From Brucella cytisi (GTDB taxonomy: Bacteria > Pseudomonadota > Alphaproteobacteria > Rhizobiales > Rhizobiaceae), in the NCBI GenBank assembly GCA_012103075.1, contig JAAVLQ010000003.1:682001-746000 (forward strand): a stretch of 64,000 nucleotides of DNA. Direction: 5' to 3'. The stretch's first letter is position 1; every line of letters starts with the position of its first letter. Both the position numbers and the translations under genes were made by a program. Below the pieces are notes generated by a model, which ran no database searches, was not told the origin of the DNA, and worked only from the letters and a program-made list of their open reading frames with translations. Below are positions 9,698 through 20,010 of this stretch, piece by piece.

Positions 9698-10509
9698 TCA
9701 GTTTTTCACTGAAATCAAATGTGCCTGAATTTTCCCGATCACTTCTCCTTTGCCGTGCCTTCTTTCGAGCGCTCGAGCGACAAGATCAGTTGTTGCTTCC
9801 AATTTTCCGGTTGCCCTGCCCTCGATTTCCCCACGCAAGGGCGTCCCCGGGCAATACGCTGCGGCAAGAAACGCCGCTGAAGACGCCCTCGATACTTCGG
9901 CTTTCGTATCAATCGCAATGTGACGAAAGCCAGCGGCTTCCAGTTCGCGCCGTATCAACGCCGTATCATGGTACCCATGTGGCGTACGTGACATAAAACG
10001 CGGTGGGTCATCAGCAAAAATATCCGCCAGTGCATTTTCCACTTCGTTTGCGAATAGATTTTCTTCGATACGGTCCCATACGCTAAACAAGAAATGTCCA
10101 CGGTTTCAGAACACGCTTTGCTTCCCGATATCCGACGACACGATCAGGAAAAACATTGCGCCGAACTGGCAGCAAACTAGATCAAAGGTTCCATCTCCAA
10201 ACGGCAAATCCAATGCATCCGCTTGCAAACGGGTAATACGCGCATCAAAAGTCTGTTGCGACATCGCATAGTTAAGCATCGCCTGATTGAGATCGGTTAC
10301 TATATACTTCGCAGATAGCGATAATTGAGGCCCCAAAACGCGTGCAACAACACCTGTCCCTGCCGCGGTCTCCAAGACTGTTTCAGGTGAAAGGGATGAT
10401 GCGCGTCGCGCAAATTCAGTAGCGAACACCTCAAAAATAAGAGAGGCACCATGAACCGGTTATAGTTTTCCGGAACCGATCCGGAGAATGTCCTGTCAGC
10501 TTCCAGCAT
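9698..10509 (-). CDS. Class I SAM-dependent methyltransferase (frameshifted)
   Basis: The start region reads MLEADRTFSGSVPENYNRFMVPLLF, typical of UbiE/Methyltransf_11 proteins. SAM-binding motif I is VLETAAGTGVVAR, followed by the acidic D in IVTDLNQ, QADALDLPFGDGTFD and FLFSVWDRIEEN. The frame breaks near 10430 and near 10095-10125. Joined length is about 270 residues. The C-terminus ends GKIQAHLISVKN. The substrate cannot be predicted. Confidence 0.78.
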
Positions 10510-10723
10510 TGGAATTTACCCTATATGCTCTGCTGACAGAATTTATCACAGGATTTTGGCCTCGCTATTCACGATTATCGATGCGGGCAGATTCGCATGT
10601 GGCCGGGATTCTCTCGAATTTGTCCCCTGGAACGGTCGCTTTCGGGGAAGTGGCTTGACTTTGGCGCGACCGCGATGATGGTCGAAAGCCGATCCCACGT
10701 GAGCATTGCCAACCGAACGCCGA

Positions 10724-11314
10724 TCACTCCAGTTTGCAGGTCGGAACAAACAACTCGTTATAGTCCTTGTTCAGTTTACGAGCCTGTTCGGTATATTCGA
10801 GCGGAGTTCTGTTCGGTGGCGGGGGCCGGTGAAAGCTTCGTTGGCACATTTGCGAGCGGCTGCCCAACACGCAAGGCTTCGCGGATCGGAGCCATAAGAG
10901 GAGACACCGTTGCCGATTTTAGCCACTTGAGAAGCTCGCTTTTCAGCCTCCGCTCGCTGGCTTGCCGGATCATAGACATTCTTGAACTGATAATGTCCAT
11001 CCGGCGAAACGTGACCCTCCTCCACGCTGAATGATAATGCTCCATCGGCCCTACAGATGATGCGATCTTTTTCCACCGCTTCAGGTCCATAAGACGCTGG
11101 CAAGTAAGGCCAGCGAATAATAACCTCGAGCGCATCTCCAATTTGACGCATGGAACCAATGTCCACCATCGCATCGGTCGGTGACTTGTCCCCACTACTG
11201 GAAACCCATTGAGCCGAACCAACTGCGATCGACTTTTTGGTCCACCTGCTCCGCCGGGCTAACATTGGCAACCAGTATGGCGGTCAGGGCCAGAAGAACT
11301 CGGGATTCTCGCAT
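10724..11314 (-). CDS. Secreted protein of unknown function (frameshifted)
   Basis: The start is the ATG at 11314, behind a GGGAG ribosome-binding site. It opens a signal peptide (MRESRVLLALTAILVANVSPAEQ). A frame break near 11205 leads into the body, which contains a regular pattern of short beta-like segments (DALEVIIRWPYLPASYGPEAVEKD, read in two pieces) and a conserved-looking cysteine-bearing segment (SLACWAAARKCANEAF). A second break near 10815 restores the tail ARKLNKDYNELFVPTCKLE, ending with TGA at 10724. About 195 residues. I do not recognise the family; it resembles small exported proteins reporting stress or surface components. Confidence 0.6.
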
Positions 11315-11506
11315 AAACTCCCTCATATAAACTGTCATTCTGTAGGAATCTGTTTGTCAGCATAATGTCGCATTTCGAACTGGACTATAATCAGTTTGTC
11401 GTGAGGTGCTTTCCATCCAGACCGGATTGAGCTTTAACGGACTTTCGCTCAGAACAAGGGGCCGCCGGGCTAAATTGGACGACCAGACAGATTGGCATTT
11501 TCGATC

Positions 11507-12064
11507 ATGAATATACTTGCAATTTCAGGCAGCGCACGCCGCAGGTCTACCAACACGGCTTTATTGAGAGCTATGCAATCGATTGCTCCGAAGGATGTCG
11601 TAATCAACGTGTTTGATGGTATCGGAGATTTGCCTGTCTTTTCGCCCGACCTCGAGGGTTCCGACGAGCCCGATAATGTGCGGCTTTTCAAACGGGCTGT
11701 TTCGGAAAGTGATGGGTTGATCATATCAAGCCCTGAATATGTCCGCAGTCTCCCGGGCGGCTTGAAAAATGCCATCGACTGGCTTGTTTCCGGCGATCAG
11801 GTGATCGCGAAACCTGTTGCACTCGTCCATGCTTCGCATCGTGGAAACGATATGCTGGAAACGCTCAGAACGGTGCTTGCGACGGTAAGCTCTGGTTTCA
11901 ACGACAGCCTTTTCTTCCGGCTTACTGTCATGAATGAGGCGCCGGAACAGATCCTGAAAATACTGAAGGTACCTTCCAACCGGCAGGTTGCCGAACGGTT
12001 TCTCTTTGACTTCGCCTCCTTTAGCCGAGAGCGGCTCGCGGAAGACGCAAACACCGAGACCTAA
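11507..12064 (+). CDS. NADPH-dependent FMN reductase family flavoprotein
   Basis: An intact flavodoxin-fold protein of about 185 residues. The FMN phosphate loop reads ISGSARRRSTNTALLRA, and the flavin-edge loop is SPEYVRSLPGGLKNAIDWL, a signature of the NADPH-dependent FMN reductase family. I prefer the ATG at 11507 (MNILAISGSA) over the one at 11492 because the first beta strand then begins at residue 2. It should reduce FMN or small quinone-like or azo substrates in the cytosol. It stands alone on the plus strand. Confidence 0.85.
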   Translation: MNILAISGSARRRSTNTALLRAMQSIAPKDVVINVFDGIGDLPVFSPDLEGSDEPDNVRLFKRAVSESDGLIISSPEYVRSLPGGLKNAIDWLVSGDQVIAKPVALVHASHRGNDMLETLRTVLATVSSGFNDSLFFRLTVMNEAPEQILKILKVPSNRQVAERFLFDFASFSRERLAEDANTET

Positions 12065-12130
12065 CGTTCAGCAATTATTTGGGATTAAGTCGATGGCAGC
12101 GCCCTCAGGCACTGCCATCAAGCAGCAGAA

Positions 12131-12388
12131 TTAATTCAGTTCGGCAAGCATATCATCATAGACCTTGCAGGCACCGTCGAGATCCGTCGCGGCCTGCGTT
12201 TGAGCATCCGACATCTTCTGGGCGACGGTTGCAGCCTTTTGAGGGTCCTTTGCTGCTAGTTCCTGCATCTTTTGCGAGACCTCAGTGGCCTTTGCAGTCG
12301 CTTCTTCCGCCGTGCAGGCAAAAGAAGGAGTAGCTGCAACTAAGAGTATGGCGGCTAAAAGATATGCTTTCATAAGTGTCCTCATCAA
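12131..12388 (-). CDS. Small exported helical protein
   Basis: An 85-residue intact frame. Residues 1-24 are a signal peptide ending near TPSFACTA. The rest is alanine- and glutamine-rich helix (KATEVSQKMQELAAKDPQ) with a second cysteine near the end, so a disulfide with the first is possible. It could be a periplasmic helical-hairpin protein. No family is recognised. Confidence 0.6.
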   Translation of the reverse strand: MMRTLMKAYLLAAILLVAATPSFACTAEEATAKATEVSQKMQELAAKDPQKAATVAQKMSDAQTQAATDLDGACKVYDDMLAELN

Positions 12389-12560
12389 TTGTTTGATTCA
12401 ACAACCCCTAAATACAGATTGGCCTATCCGATGACACTACCAATTTCCTCAATTTCTGTTTCCAGATGTTTTATTACTTCAAAACATCGATGCGGTGACT
12501 TCGTTTCGCAGCGAATACTCTGCGTCGAAGGCAGCTCAATGACCTGCAAAGGATCCGCGT

Positions 12561-13120
12561 CTAAGTCTCAAAGCTGGCAGTTGTGATCATAGCCGCGATT
12601 TCTTCGGGGTCGTTACGGCGTAAAGCGTCCTGATGCTGAAGTTCAGGAGCCCATTTCCGAATAATTGATTGCCACAGTTGAGCAAGCTCCGGCCCCAAAA
12701 GCCTGTTCAGAAGGGCGCGCGAATAGAAATGCCCTGCAGCCAGCACCAGAAGCAGAAATCCGCTTGCCGTGCCCACAATGTAAATGAACCGCATGAAATC
12801 TGACATGAGCGGGCCATCAATTCGTTTATCTGGCTGCCAAACGACGGCACTTTCGACAATAGAAAGACAGCCAATGCCGGAACAATGATAATCGACGCCA
12901 CGGCGACCGTGACCTTTCTGATCAAAGAATATCGGTGATAACAGCGCCCGAACCTTCCCTCGCCCGTAATCCTGTCGAGGGCGAGGGTCTGTCGATAAAA
13001 ATCATCTGACTTCTCGACCGGGATGCGTTTCCGGTCAATGAGCGTATGCAGGCCCTGCAGTTGACGGCTGGCAAACTGCGATAACAATATGGCGGAGCCA
13101 AAGTTATGAAGGAAATTCAT
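12561..13120 (-). CDS. Small membrane protein of unknown function (frameshifted)
   Basis: Starts MNFLHNFGSAILLSQFASRQ and has a hydrophobic segment VAVASIIIVPALAVFLLSKV. After a frame break near 12810 it has a second segment (IYIVGTASGFLLLVLAAGHF), then a polar tail. Roughly 185 residues with two transmembrane helices. It is adjacent to and in the same direction as the DUF3829 lipoprotein, 16 bases downstream, so the two probably form a unit. Confidence 0.5.
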
Positions 13121-13136
13121 TGAATGGCACCCCGTT

Positions 13137-14078
13137 TCAGCATCGATCGCGGTTGAAATCATTGATCATATTGTTGAAGTCCTGATTGAACGCACGGACA
13201 TCCATGGCGACCGGATCGGAAAGGCTGCTAAAACCCTGTTGTTTGTAATCGCCTCGCTCAGCACGCTGAATGGCATTACGCGCCCGCGCCGGGACACTGT
13301 TGACCGAACGCATCATGCTCGTGCAACCATCCGGCCTGCCTTCGCGGATCTTTTTTATCAAAGCCTTCTGCCATCTCATTGACCTGATTGAGACTGTCGC
13401 CAAAGGCCCGGGCCGCTTTTTCTTCACCCTTCGACTGGAAGAATTCATCGGCAAGTCGCGCGGTCTGCTTTGAATAAAGGATTATGCCTGCGCGAAAATA
13501 TTCGACAGAGTCCTTCTGGGCCTGCTCGAAAGCAGTACGAGTGTTTGCCTCGTCCCGTTTCTGGATACCGCTGTAAAACTCTTCCTCTGCGGCTGCGACT
13601 TTTGCCATTGCAGCAATGTACTCGCCATCCTTTTCACGGGCCTTTTTTCCCTCGTCTGCGAGATAACCGTTGGCCCGGGCGTAATTATCCAGTTCCGTAT
13701 TCAGCGGTTCAACTTCCTTCAACGCCGCTGTAAGGGCTTTCGCAGCCTTGTCGATTTCAGGGAGTTCAGCCTGCATCGCCAGAGCCTTGTCGAGCGTCTC
13801 ATGCATACGCTTGATGTTATACGGACTTTCAACGGAATAATTTTTGAGCTCCCGGCCCTTTTTCAGCGTCTCCGGTAATATTTCAGGTGGTCAGCGAGAT
13901 TGGCTGCGAAAGACGCACTGCCGTTTGCCGCGTCAATATAGATATTGTATTTCGCAATCTCCTGCTGCTGGGCCGAAGGCGGTTCAACCTCCGCTGTTGA
14001 TTGCCCATCCTTCTGGTCATTGCAGCCTGCAAGGCAAACTCCTGCAGCAAGGAACAGCGCAGTTAGAAGCGATTTCAT
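13137..14078 (-). CDS. DUF3829 (YiiG-like) lipoprotein (frameshifted)
   Basis: The N-terminus is a lipoprotein signal with a lipobox (GVCLAGC). The body is long-helix, rich in A, E and K, with the DUF3829 pattern: KYNIYIDAANG near the start, EVEPLNTELDNYA, then DGEYIAAMAKVAAAEEEFY and a C-terminal DFNNMINDFNRDRC. Frame breaks occur near 13860 and near 13350-13380. Length when joined is about 315 residues, normal for the family. The function of DUF3829 is not known. The protein should be anchored in the outer or inner membrane through its acylated cysteine. Confidence 0.75.
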
Positions 14079-14233
14079 AGTTGGTGTCATACTACTTTAA
14101 CGTCACACAAATGCGTGAACGAGCCTTTTTGGGAATTGGAATTGTTTCGACTGGGTCTGATAACTGGTTTGAATCCGTCATGCGGTATCTGCGCCGAAAA
14201 CGCAGGCAACCAATCGCGTTTTATGAGCCCAGA

Positions 14234-14758
14234 CTAACGGGCGAAGAAGGCAGCTGCCGTAAGCCGGGCTGCTATAACAAAGAGCGGGACCGACCAGTAC
14301 TCCATCTTTATGAAGAACAGATCGTGCCTGACTGCGCTGTCGCCGGATGAGCGACCAGTCTTGTCGTCAGGCACAAACCGGGATTTGCTCGCTTTGTTGA
14401 GATATCGGCCAGCTATCCAGTTGACGACACCAGCCATGACCGGGGAGATCGCAATATCAAGGGCTTTCGTCCAGTCAGGCAACTGCAAGGTTTCTGTCAC
14501 CCAAAGTGTGCCGAGCAAAGTGGCAACCGTCACCGCTCCAATAATAATCACAGAGAGAAAACCCCATCCACGCCAGACAATAATCATTATTCTTCCATCC
14601 ATCTTCAAAATCAACACAGGCCCGTCCTCCCAAGGGCGCAAGCGTTGTTTAAACGCATGAATTGCCATTTGCAAATCGGCGAGCCCAGTTAAATGCTCAG
14701 AAACGCGAGGAATACACATCGCGATCATTACAAGATGACCTTTGTCTTCACGAGACAT
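14234..14758 (-). CDS. Membrane protein of unknown function
   Basis: A 174-residue uninterrupted frame with three hydrophobic segments: MIIVWRGWGFLSVIIIGAV, a segment around ALDIAISPVMAGVVNWIAG, and SVPLFVIAARLTAAAFFA near the C-terminus. The tract before the first segment (residues 1-50) is polar; a downstream start at MDGRIMIIVWRGW is possible. No family is recognised and neighbours give no clear hint. Confidence 0.45.
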   Translation of the reverse strand: MSREDKGHLVMIAMCIPRVSEHLTGLADLQMAIHAFKQRLRPWEDGPVLILKMDGRIMIIVWRGWGFLSVIIIGAVTVATLLGTLWVTETLQLPDWTKALDIAISPVMAGVVNWIAGRYLNKASKSRFVPDDKTGRSSGDSAVRHDLFFIKMEYWSVPLFVIAARLTAAAFFAR

Positions 14759-14787
14759 TCAAGACCGCAACCGTAATCCTGATATTG

Positions 14788-15265
14788 CTAACGACGCCGA
14801 TAAAGAAAATAGCGCTTGGCCGGCACATTCGTCGGTAGCGCCATCGGCGTCAATTCCGGATGTTCGAGCGGCAATCCGCAGACCGCTATACCGCCGCGCG
14901 TCGGGAGAGAGGCAACGGCATCGGGCAGCCATGTAAGTGTCTTTGCGTCCGGTCATCATGGCCGGTGCCGATATCGGCATGCACAAGCGCCGCCTCTATG
15001 CCGTAGTGGTCGCGGATGGTGTCTTGGATTTCCCCACTACCAGACTGCCCTCGTCGGGTGTCGAGCTTTCAAATGAGCGCATCGCGCGATCAAAGGCGAT
15101 GATACGGCGGTTCGGAAACAACTCTCTGATATGATCGTATGTGCGACCGTTGCCGAGACCAAGCTCTATAATTGTACCCGGCATCGCGTGAATATCGTCC
15201 CTAATGCTATTCAGGATATCACGCTGAGCACAGAGACGGCGGATAAAACTGTCGAGACGACTCAT
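14788..15265 (-). CDS. Class I SAM-dependent methyltransferase, small (frameshifted)
   Basis: Begins MSRLDSFIRRLCAQRDIL. Motif I is GTIIELGLGNGRTYDHIRE, followed by a strand ending in an acidic residue (RRIIAFDRAM). A frame break near 15000 leads to AALVHADIGTGHDD, and another near 14935 to TRGGIAVCGLPLEHPELTP and a tail ending FLYRRR, with TAG at 14788. About 160 residues, the size of the compact SAM methyltransferases common in rhizobia. The substrate is unknown. Confidence 0.68.
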
Positions 15266-15721
15266 GATTTTTCTTCAATATGAATAATGATCTAGGTCTC
15301 CGTTTAAACGACGTCGAACACAATGTCGACCAAGACCGATACAATTCTTACGGCGATCCAAGCGAGGGTTGGACGACGAGCAGGTTCACCCACTATATTC
15401 AATAGCAGCAACCGCCAGACGATCCCGACATGCCGCTGTAGAAGATGGAGTTATGATCTTGCGCATTGACTAAATGCGCGAACGTCCTGTCTTTGGCGGC
15501 GAGTGGTACCCGTCAGATCAATCAGGTTTCACACAACAAAGTGGCAATGCGCTTACGGATGGTGGTGTCCACAACACAATCTCCATACCGACTTCGAGAA
15601 CCGTCTGGAATCCCGCGTATCGACCACTCAACGCCTTTAGCTATGAAGATCTCGGCCTTTCGTTGAAGAACTTCGCATCCGGATCCGGCTACTGTGATCA
15701 CATACCTCAAAATTTACCAAG
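15266..15721. other. Intergenic stretch with no supported gene
   Basis: About 455 bases. Short frames on both strands (for example 15474-15815 plus) lack recognisable motifs. No structural RNA was recognised. Confidence 0.35.
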
Positions 15722-17059
15722 CTATGCCTTTATAATATTGTCGCCGCTGATACTACGGCTTCCGAAAGCATTTCGGGTATCAACAATCAGCGGTGCCCAG
15801 TTGGCAAGCGCCTGATAGTCGACCTGATCGTGATCAGTGGCGATCAGAACAGCGTCGAAGTTCCTGACAACGTCCTCAGTCAATTCGACCGAGTGGCGGC
15901 CGCAAAGTTCGATATAATCGCGTGTCCGCGGAAGCGTTGAGACAAACGGATCATGATAGTCGGTCGCCCCACCTCGAGCCTCGATCAATTCGATAAGTTT
16001 TAGCGACGGGCTTTCGCGGATGTCAGGAACATTTTTCTTGTACGCGAGGCCTATTATCAAAACGCGAGAACGGCTGACGGCCTTTCCATGTCGACGGTCG
16101 AGTCCTTCAGCGAGACGGTCGACCACATAGCGCGGCATCGCCGAATTGATTTCGCCGGCGAGTTCGATGAAACGCGTTGGCAACTCGTATTCGCGAGACT
16201 TCGGTCAGGTAGAACGGGTCAATGGGAATACAGTGACCGCCTAGACTGGACCCGGATAGAAAGGCATGTAACCGAAAGGCTTGGTTTTGGCAGCTTCAAT
16301 CACTTCCCAGACATCGATGCCCATAGCCTCGTAGACGACTTTCAACTCATTGACTAGAGCGATATTGACCGCTCTAAATATGTTTTCCGTCAGCTTTACC
16401 GCCTCGGCGGTTGCATTGACGAGACAGGAATGACAGTTTTGACGACGGCTCCGTAGAAGGCCGTCATGAGTTGAGAGGCCGCAGGTCCATCGCCGGCAAC
16501 AATCTTTGGAATGCTTGAGGTTTCGAAATCGCGGTTGCCGGGGTCCTCGCGTTCCGGCGAAAAGCCAAGAAAGAAATCTATTCCTGAACGCAGCCCGGTA
16601 TGCTCCAGAATTGGTCGCACCACATCATTGGTGGTACCGGGATAGGTTGTGGATTCCAGCACGATCAGTTGACCGGCTTTCAACCCTTTAGCAATAGCGT
16701 CACAGGTCTTGATGACGAACGACAGGTCAGGATCCCGCTGTTTAGTCAAAGGTGTCGGAACACAGATAATTATAACATCGCAATCGCCGAGACCCGAAAA
16801 GTCAGTCGTAGCGCTGAACCGACCTTCACTCACCGCGCCACAGCTCTGAATCCGAAACGGCCTCTATATAGGATTTTCCATCGTCAACCATGCTGATCTT
16901 GCCGGGGTCAATATCAAAGCCAACAACACTAAAACCACTATTGGCGACGGTTATCGACAGAGGCAGGCCGACATAGCCAAGACCAATGACGCCCACCCGC
17001 GCCGACCGATTGGCGATAGCGGTGAACAGGTTTTCATGACGTGGGGCAGAGTTGATCAA
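15722..17059 (-). CDS. Nucleotide-sugar (UDP-GlcNAc/ManNAc or UDP-glucose type) 6-dehydrogenase (frameshifted)
   Basis: The NAD-binding N-terminus has GVIGLGYVGLPLS. The central part shows IICVPTPLTKQRDPD, LESTTYPGTT and FSPEREDPGN. The catalytic-cysteine motif GGHCIPIDPFYLT is readable near 16205-16245. The C-terminal domain has IGLAYKKNVPDIRESPSLKLIE and ends with a TDHDQVDYQ region. The E-R-x-D-P-G form is that of WecC/WbpA-like enzymes that make UDP-uronic acids of N-acetyl sugars. Frame breaks lie near 16830, 16430 and 16200. It would supply a uronic acid donor for surface polysaccharide, relevant to the glycan cluster 5 kb downstream. Confidence 0.85.
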
Positions 17060-17633
17060 AATCGTGTCTCTCCGGCAATTGATTTCCTTCAGTGACGGAT
17101 TTACCGGCTAGCTGTCAAGCACGCGTCTGATGCGTAATATACGGCCTGTTGGTATGGTGGTGTTGGTTATTCACAAAGCTATTGCATCATAAATCGTGGC
17201 TGACCGTGCGCCGTATGAGGTCGTTGAACATCATCCAATTGAGTTCAATATTATGTACGCTTCATCAGGGAGCCGTTTTCATTCTGATTTGAATAACCAG
17301 AAATAGGCGCTTGTTCGCTAACAGGGCAAATGTACAAATCGCCTGCTAATTATTGGCAATGATAAACATTAACTATAGCAACTATAAATAACAATTTCTC
17401 GGCTCAGTAGTTCTACGGATCTTCATTAACTCCTCGTTAACAAATGACATTGATTCGGGATTTTTTTTTGGTAAGATGTTCGAATTTCTGTGGTCATTGA
17501 GCAACACGCAGTCTCGCGATTTTTCTATGGTGCAGATAGTTCTTGCCATTTCGCCTCCTTCGAAGTCTTTTTATATTTCAGTCGCTGAACACGAAATCGG
17601 CGTTCAGGAAAAACTACAGTTTAGAGGTCAGAA
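17060..17633. other. AT-rich upstream region of the porin gene
   Basis: About 570 bases, visibly richer in A and T than its surroundings, with a nine-T run at 17461-17469. It separates two divergent genes and ends in the porin's leader, with AGAGG about eight bases before the porin ATG. It must hold the porin promoter; I cannot place the -35/-10 boxes with confidence. Confidence 0.45.
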
Positions 17634-18751
17634 ATGAATATCAAGAGCCTTCTCCTCGGCTCCGCTGCAGCTCTGGTTGCCGCTTCCGGCGCTCAGGCTG
17701 CCGACGCAATCGTCGCTCCAGAGCCAGAAGCCGTTGAATATGTCCGCGTCTGCGATGCTTACGGCGCTGGCTACTTCTACATCCCGGGCACCGAAACCTG
17801 CCTGCGTATCCATGGCTACGTTCGTTACGATGCTTCGGGCGGTGATCGCGTTTACGCTCGTACGCCCGGCGATCTGGACCGTGACACGGGGCAAGCTCGC
17901 CCGTGCAACGCTCCGCTTCTCGACCGCTTCGGAAACCGAACTCGGTACTCTGAAGACCTTCACCGAACTGCGTTACAACTGGAACGGCGGCGGCGACGGC
18001 GAAGAAGACGCATACGGCTCCAGCGAAAACAGCTCGCTGCGTTATGCTTACATCCAGCTCGGCGGCCTGCGCGTTGGTCTCGATGAATCGGCCTTCGTAA
18101 CCTTCCCCCCGTTACCTCGGCGACGTCATCAACGACGACGTGATCCTCGCTGGCGGCTACCGCACCAACCTCATCAGCTATACCTTCACCGGTGGCAACG
18201 GCTTCTCGGCCGTCCTGTCGCTCGAAGAAGGCGGCAACAGCGACTCCGACGTTGACGTTACGCTGAGCGACTACACGCCGCACATCGTTGGCGGTCTGAA
18301 GTATGCTGGTGGCTGGGGTTCGATTGCCGGTGTTGTGGCTTACGACGCCCGTAACGAAGAGTGGGCCGGCAAAATTCGCGGCGACGTGAACCTCACCGAC
18401 CGTTTCTCGCTCTGGGTACAGGGTGGCTACAAGTCCAACGACGACGAATACTTCGTTGATGGCAACGGCTACACCTACCGCGGCATCACCAGCTTCTACG
18501 GCACGTGGGGCGGCGACTGGGCTGTCTGGGGTGGCGCTGCGTTCAAGGCAACCGAAAAGGCTACCTTCAACCTGCAGCTCGCTTACGACGACACCAAGAC
18601 CTTCGCAGCAACCGCAAACGTTGCTTACGAACTGGTTCCCGGCTTCACGATCACCCCGGAAGTTTCCTACACCAAGTGGGACGACGAAAACATCAGCCTC
18701 GACGGCGAAGATGCTTTCCGGGGCATGATCCGCTTCCAGCGTTCGTTCTAA
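17634..18751 (+). CDS. Outer-membrane porin, Omp2a/Omp2b family (two frameshifts)
   Basis: A 22-residue signal peptide (MNIKSLLLGSAAALVAASGAQA) precedes a mature start ADAIVAPEPEAVEYVRVCDAYG. Strong porin_2 landmarks follow: the CDAYG...GTETCLRIHGY region with two cysteines, GSETELGTLKTFTELR-like and AYIQLGGLRVG segments, IVGGLKYAGGWGSIAGV, and the C-terminal RFQRSF with the terminal phenylalanine needed for outer-membrane insertion. Frame breaks lie near 17890 (GACACGGGGC) and near 18108, the latter at a six-C run. Total about 370 residues. It is a trimeric diffusion channel in Brucella relatives, normally among the most abundant outer-membrane proteins, so two true mutations are unlikely. 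Confidence 0.92.
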
Positions 18752-18774
18752 TCCCTCCGGGATTGTTCAAAAGA

Positions 18775-18803
18775 ACCCGGCAGCATCGCTGCCGGGTTTT
18801 TGT
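18775..18803 (+). terminator. Rho-independent terminator of the porin gene
   Basis: A perfect 11-bp stem (AACCCGGCAGC / GCTGCCGGGTT) with a three-base loop, followed by T residues, starting 24 bases after the porin stop. Confidence 0.85.
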
Positions 18804-18835
18804 TTGCTAACTTCTCATTTCAACACCTTATCTGC

Positions 18836-19676
18836 TCACTGTTGATGGGCTACAGCGGACAGACGTGATGTGACCTCCAGTCCTTTGATCTGGAACGCAA
18901 AGATAGCTGGTGGTGCTAGCCCAACTTTGCGGGCTGTAGCCTGATAAACGCGAAGCCAGAGGCACACTGAGATGAGTTGGCCCATGGCCGGTAGCTTTCG
19001 GCCAATTTGTCGTGGCAGGTCGCGACGCGGCGGAAGTGCTTCAGCTTGGAAAAGAACCACCCGATCAGGTCCAGCTCGCGAAAGAGCCATGTGCTGAAGT
19101 ACGGTTTCGGCCGCCGGTTGGCCCTGAACGGGATACTGGCGAGCGCTCCGTTCTCGCGGAGAGACTTCCGGATTCGATCGTCGTCATATGCCTTGTCCGC
19201 CAGCACGATTGCTCCGGCATCGACATGGCAAAGCAGACCGTCATGACCTTGCCGGGCGGTCAGGCTCAGGTGGACGGGGGCCTTGCCCGTAGACAACCAC
19301 GTGGATTTTGGTCGTGGGTCCGCCTCGGGAACGACCGGGATAATGATCCTGATTCCCCTTTTGCCGTCGCGGCCTGTTGACGGGGACGAACGGAAGTGCC
19401 GTCGATCATCCGGATGTCACCATAATGCGCGGCTGTGATGGCATCCATCATCCGGTCCCTGACTCCGGTATTCCACCATCTCACGACGCGGTTGTAGCAG
19501 ATGGCGCGCGAACCGTAGCGCTCGGGAAGATCGCGCCACGACGCGCCAGATCGCAGCACCCGGAGCATCCCGTTCGGTACAAGCCGATCATCGACGCGAG
19601 GGACGCCTCACGGTTTGTTTTGCAGTAGCGGTTCGATCACACGCCACATGAAGTCAGTCAGGTCGCATCGGCTCAT
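18836..19676 (-). mobile_element. IS5-family (IS427-like) insertion sequence, transposase broken
   Basis: Read leftward from the ATG at 19676. The N-terminal part (MSRCDLTDFMWRVIEPLL) leads to LRVLRSGASWRDLPERYGS, typical of IS427-like transposases. It is followed by the DDE area with IRMIDGTSVR and, in another frame, TTKIHVVVYG, ADKAYDDDRIRK and FRANRRPKPYF; SKLKHFRRVATC comes near the end. An in-frame TGA replaces an arginine codon about 23 codons in, and the frame changes at least twice near 19270-19330. I could not place terminal inverted repeats, so the ends given are those of the coding part. Confidence 0.8.
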
Positions 19677-19756
19677 CCCGACGCTGAATCACATTCTCGT
19701 GCAATCGGGAAGCTTTTGGCTGGCAATGAACTACTTGCCAATTTTGAGGTGCCATG

Positions 19757-19942
19757 GGAAATCAGAGCATGATCAGGTTCGCGCCAGTATCCATAATGAA
19801 AACGCGAGTTCCGTTTATCGGATTGCTCATCTTTCTCTCATCACCAGCTTTCGCAGAGGTAGCAGACAAAGGAACCCACCATCCTTCAATTATGGATGGT
19901 TCCGGGGATTATCACGGCCATTGCTGCATAGCGGCAATCTAG
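19757..19942 (+). CDS. Short exported peptide, possibly a gene 5' end cut by the next IS
   Basis: Encodes a good signal peptide (MKTRVPFIGLLIFLSSPAFA) and only about 28 further residues, ending 10 bases before the left end of the integrase-type IS. It contains HHPSIMDG and GHCC. It could be a real small exported protein or the start of a gene cut by transposition. Downstream of the IS a membrane-protein fragment resumes on the same strand. Confidence 0.35.
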   Translation, partial: GNQSMIRFAPVSIMKTRVPFIGLLIFLSSPAFAEVADKGTHHPSIMDGSGDYHGHCCIAAI

Positions 19943-20010
19943 GTGAGATCGTATTGCCTCATCGAAAAATGCTCCCGAACGGATAGCATATTGCCTCACC
20001 AGAATGCTCC

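Noticed and set aside
18836..19760. Terminal repeats and target duplication of the IS5-family copy
   Set aside because: No matching pair was seen around the coding part; the ends are not claimed.
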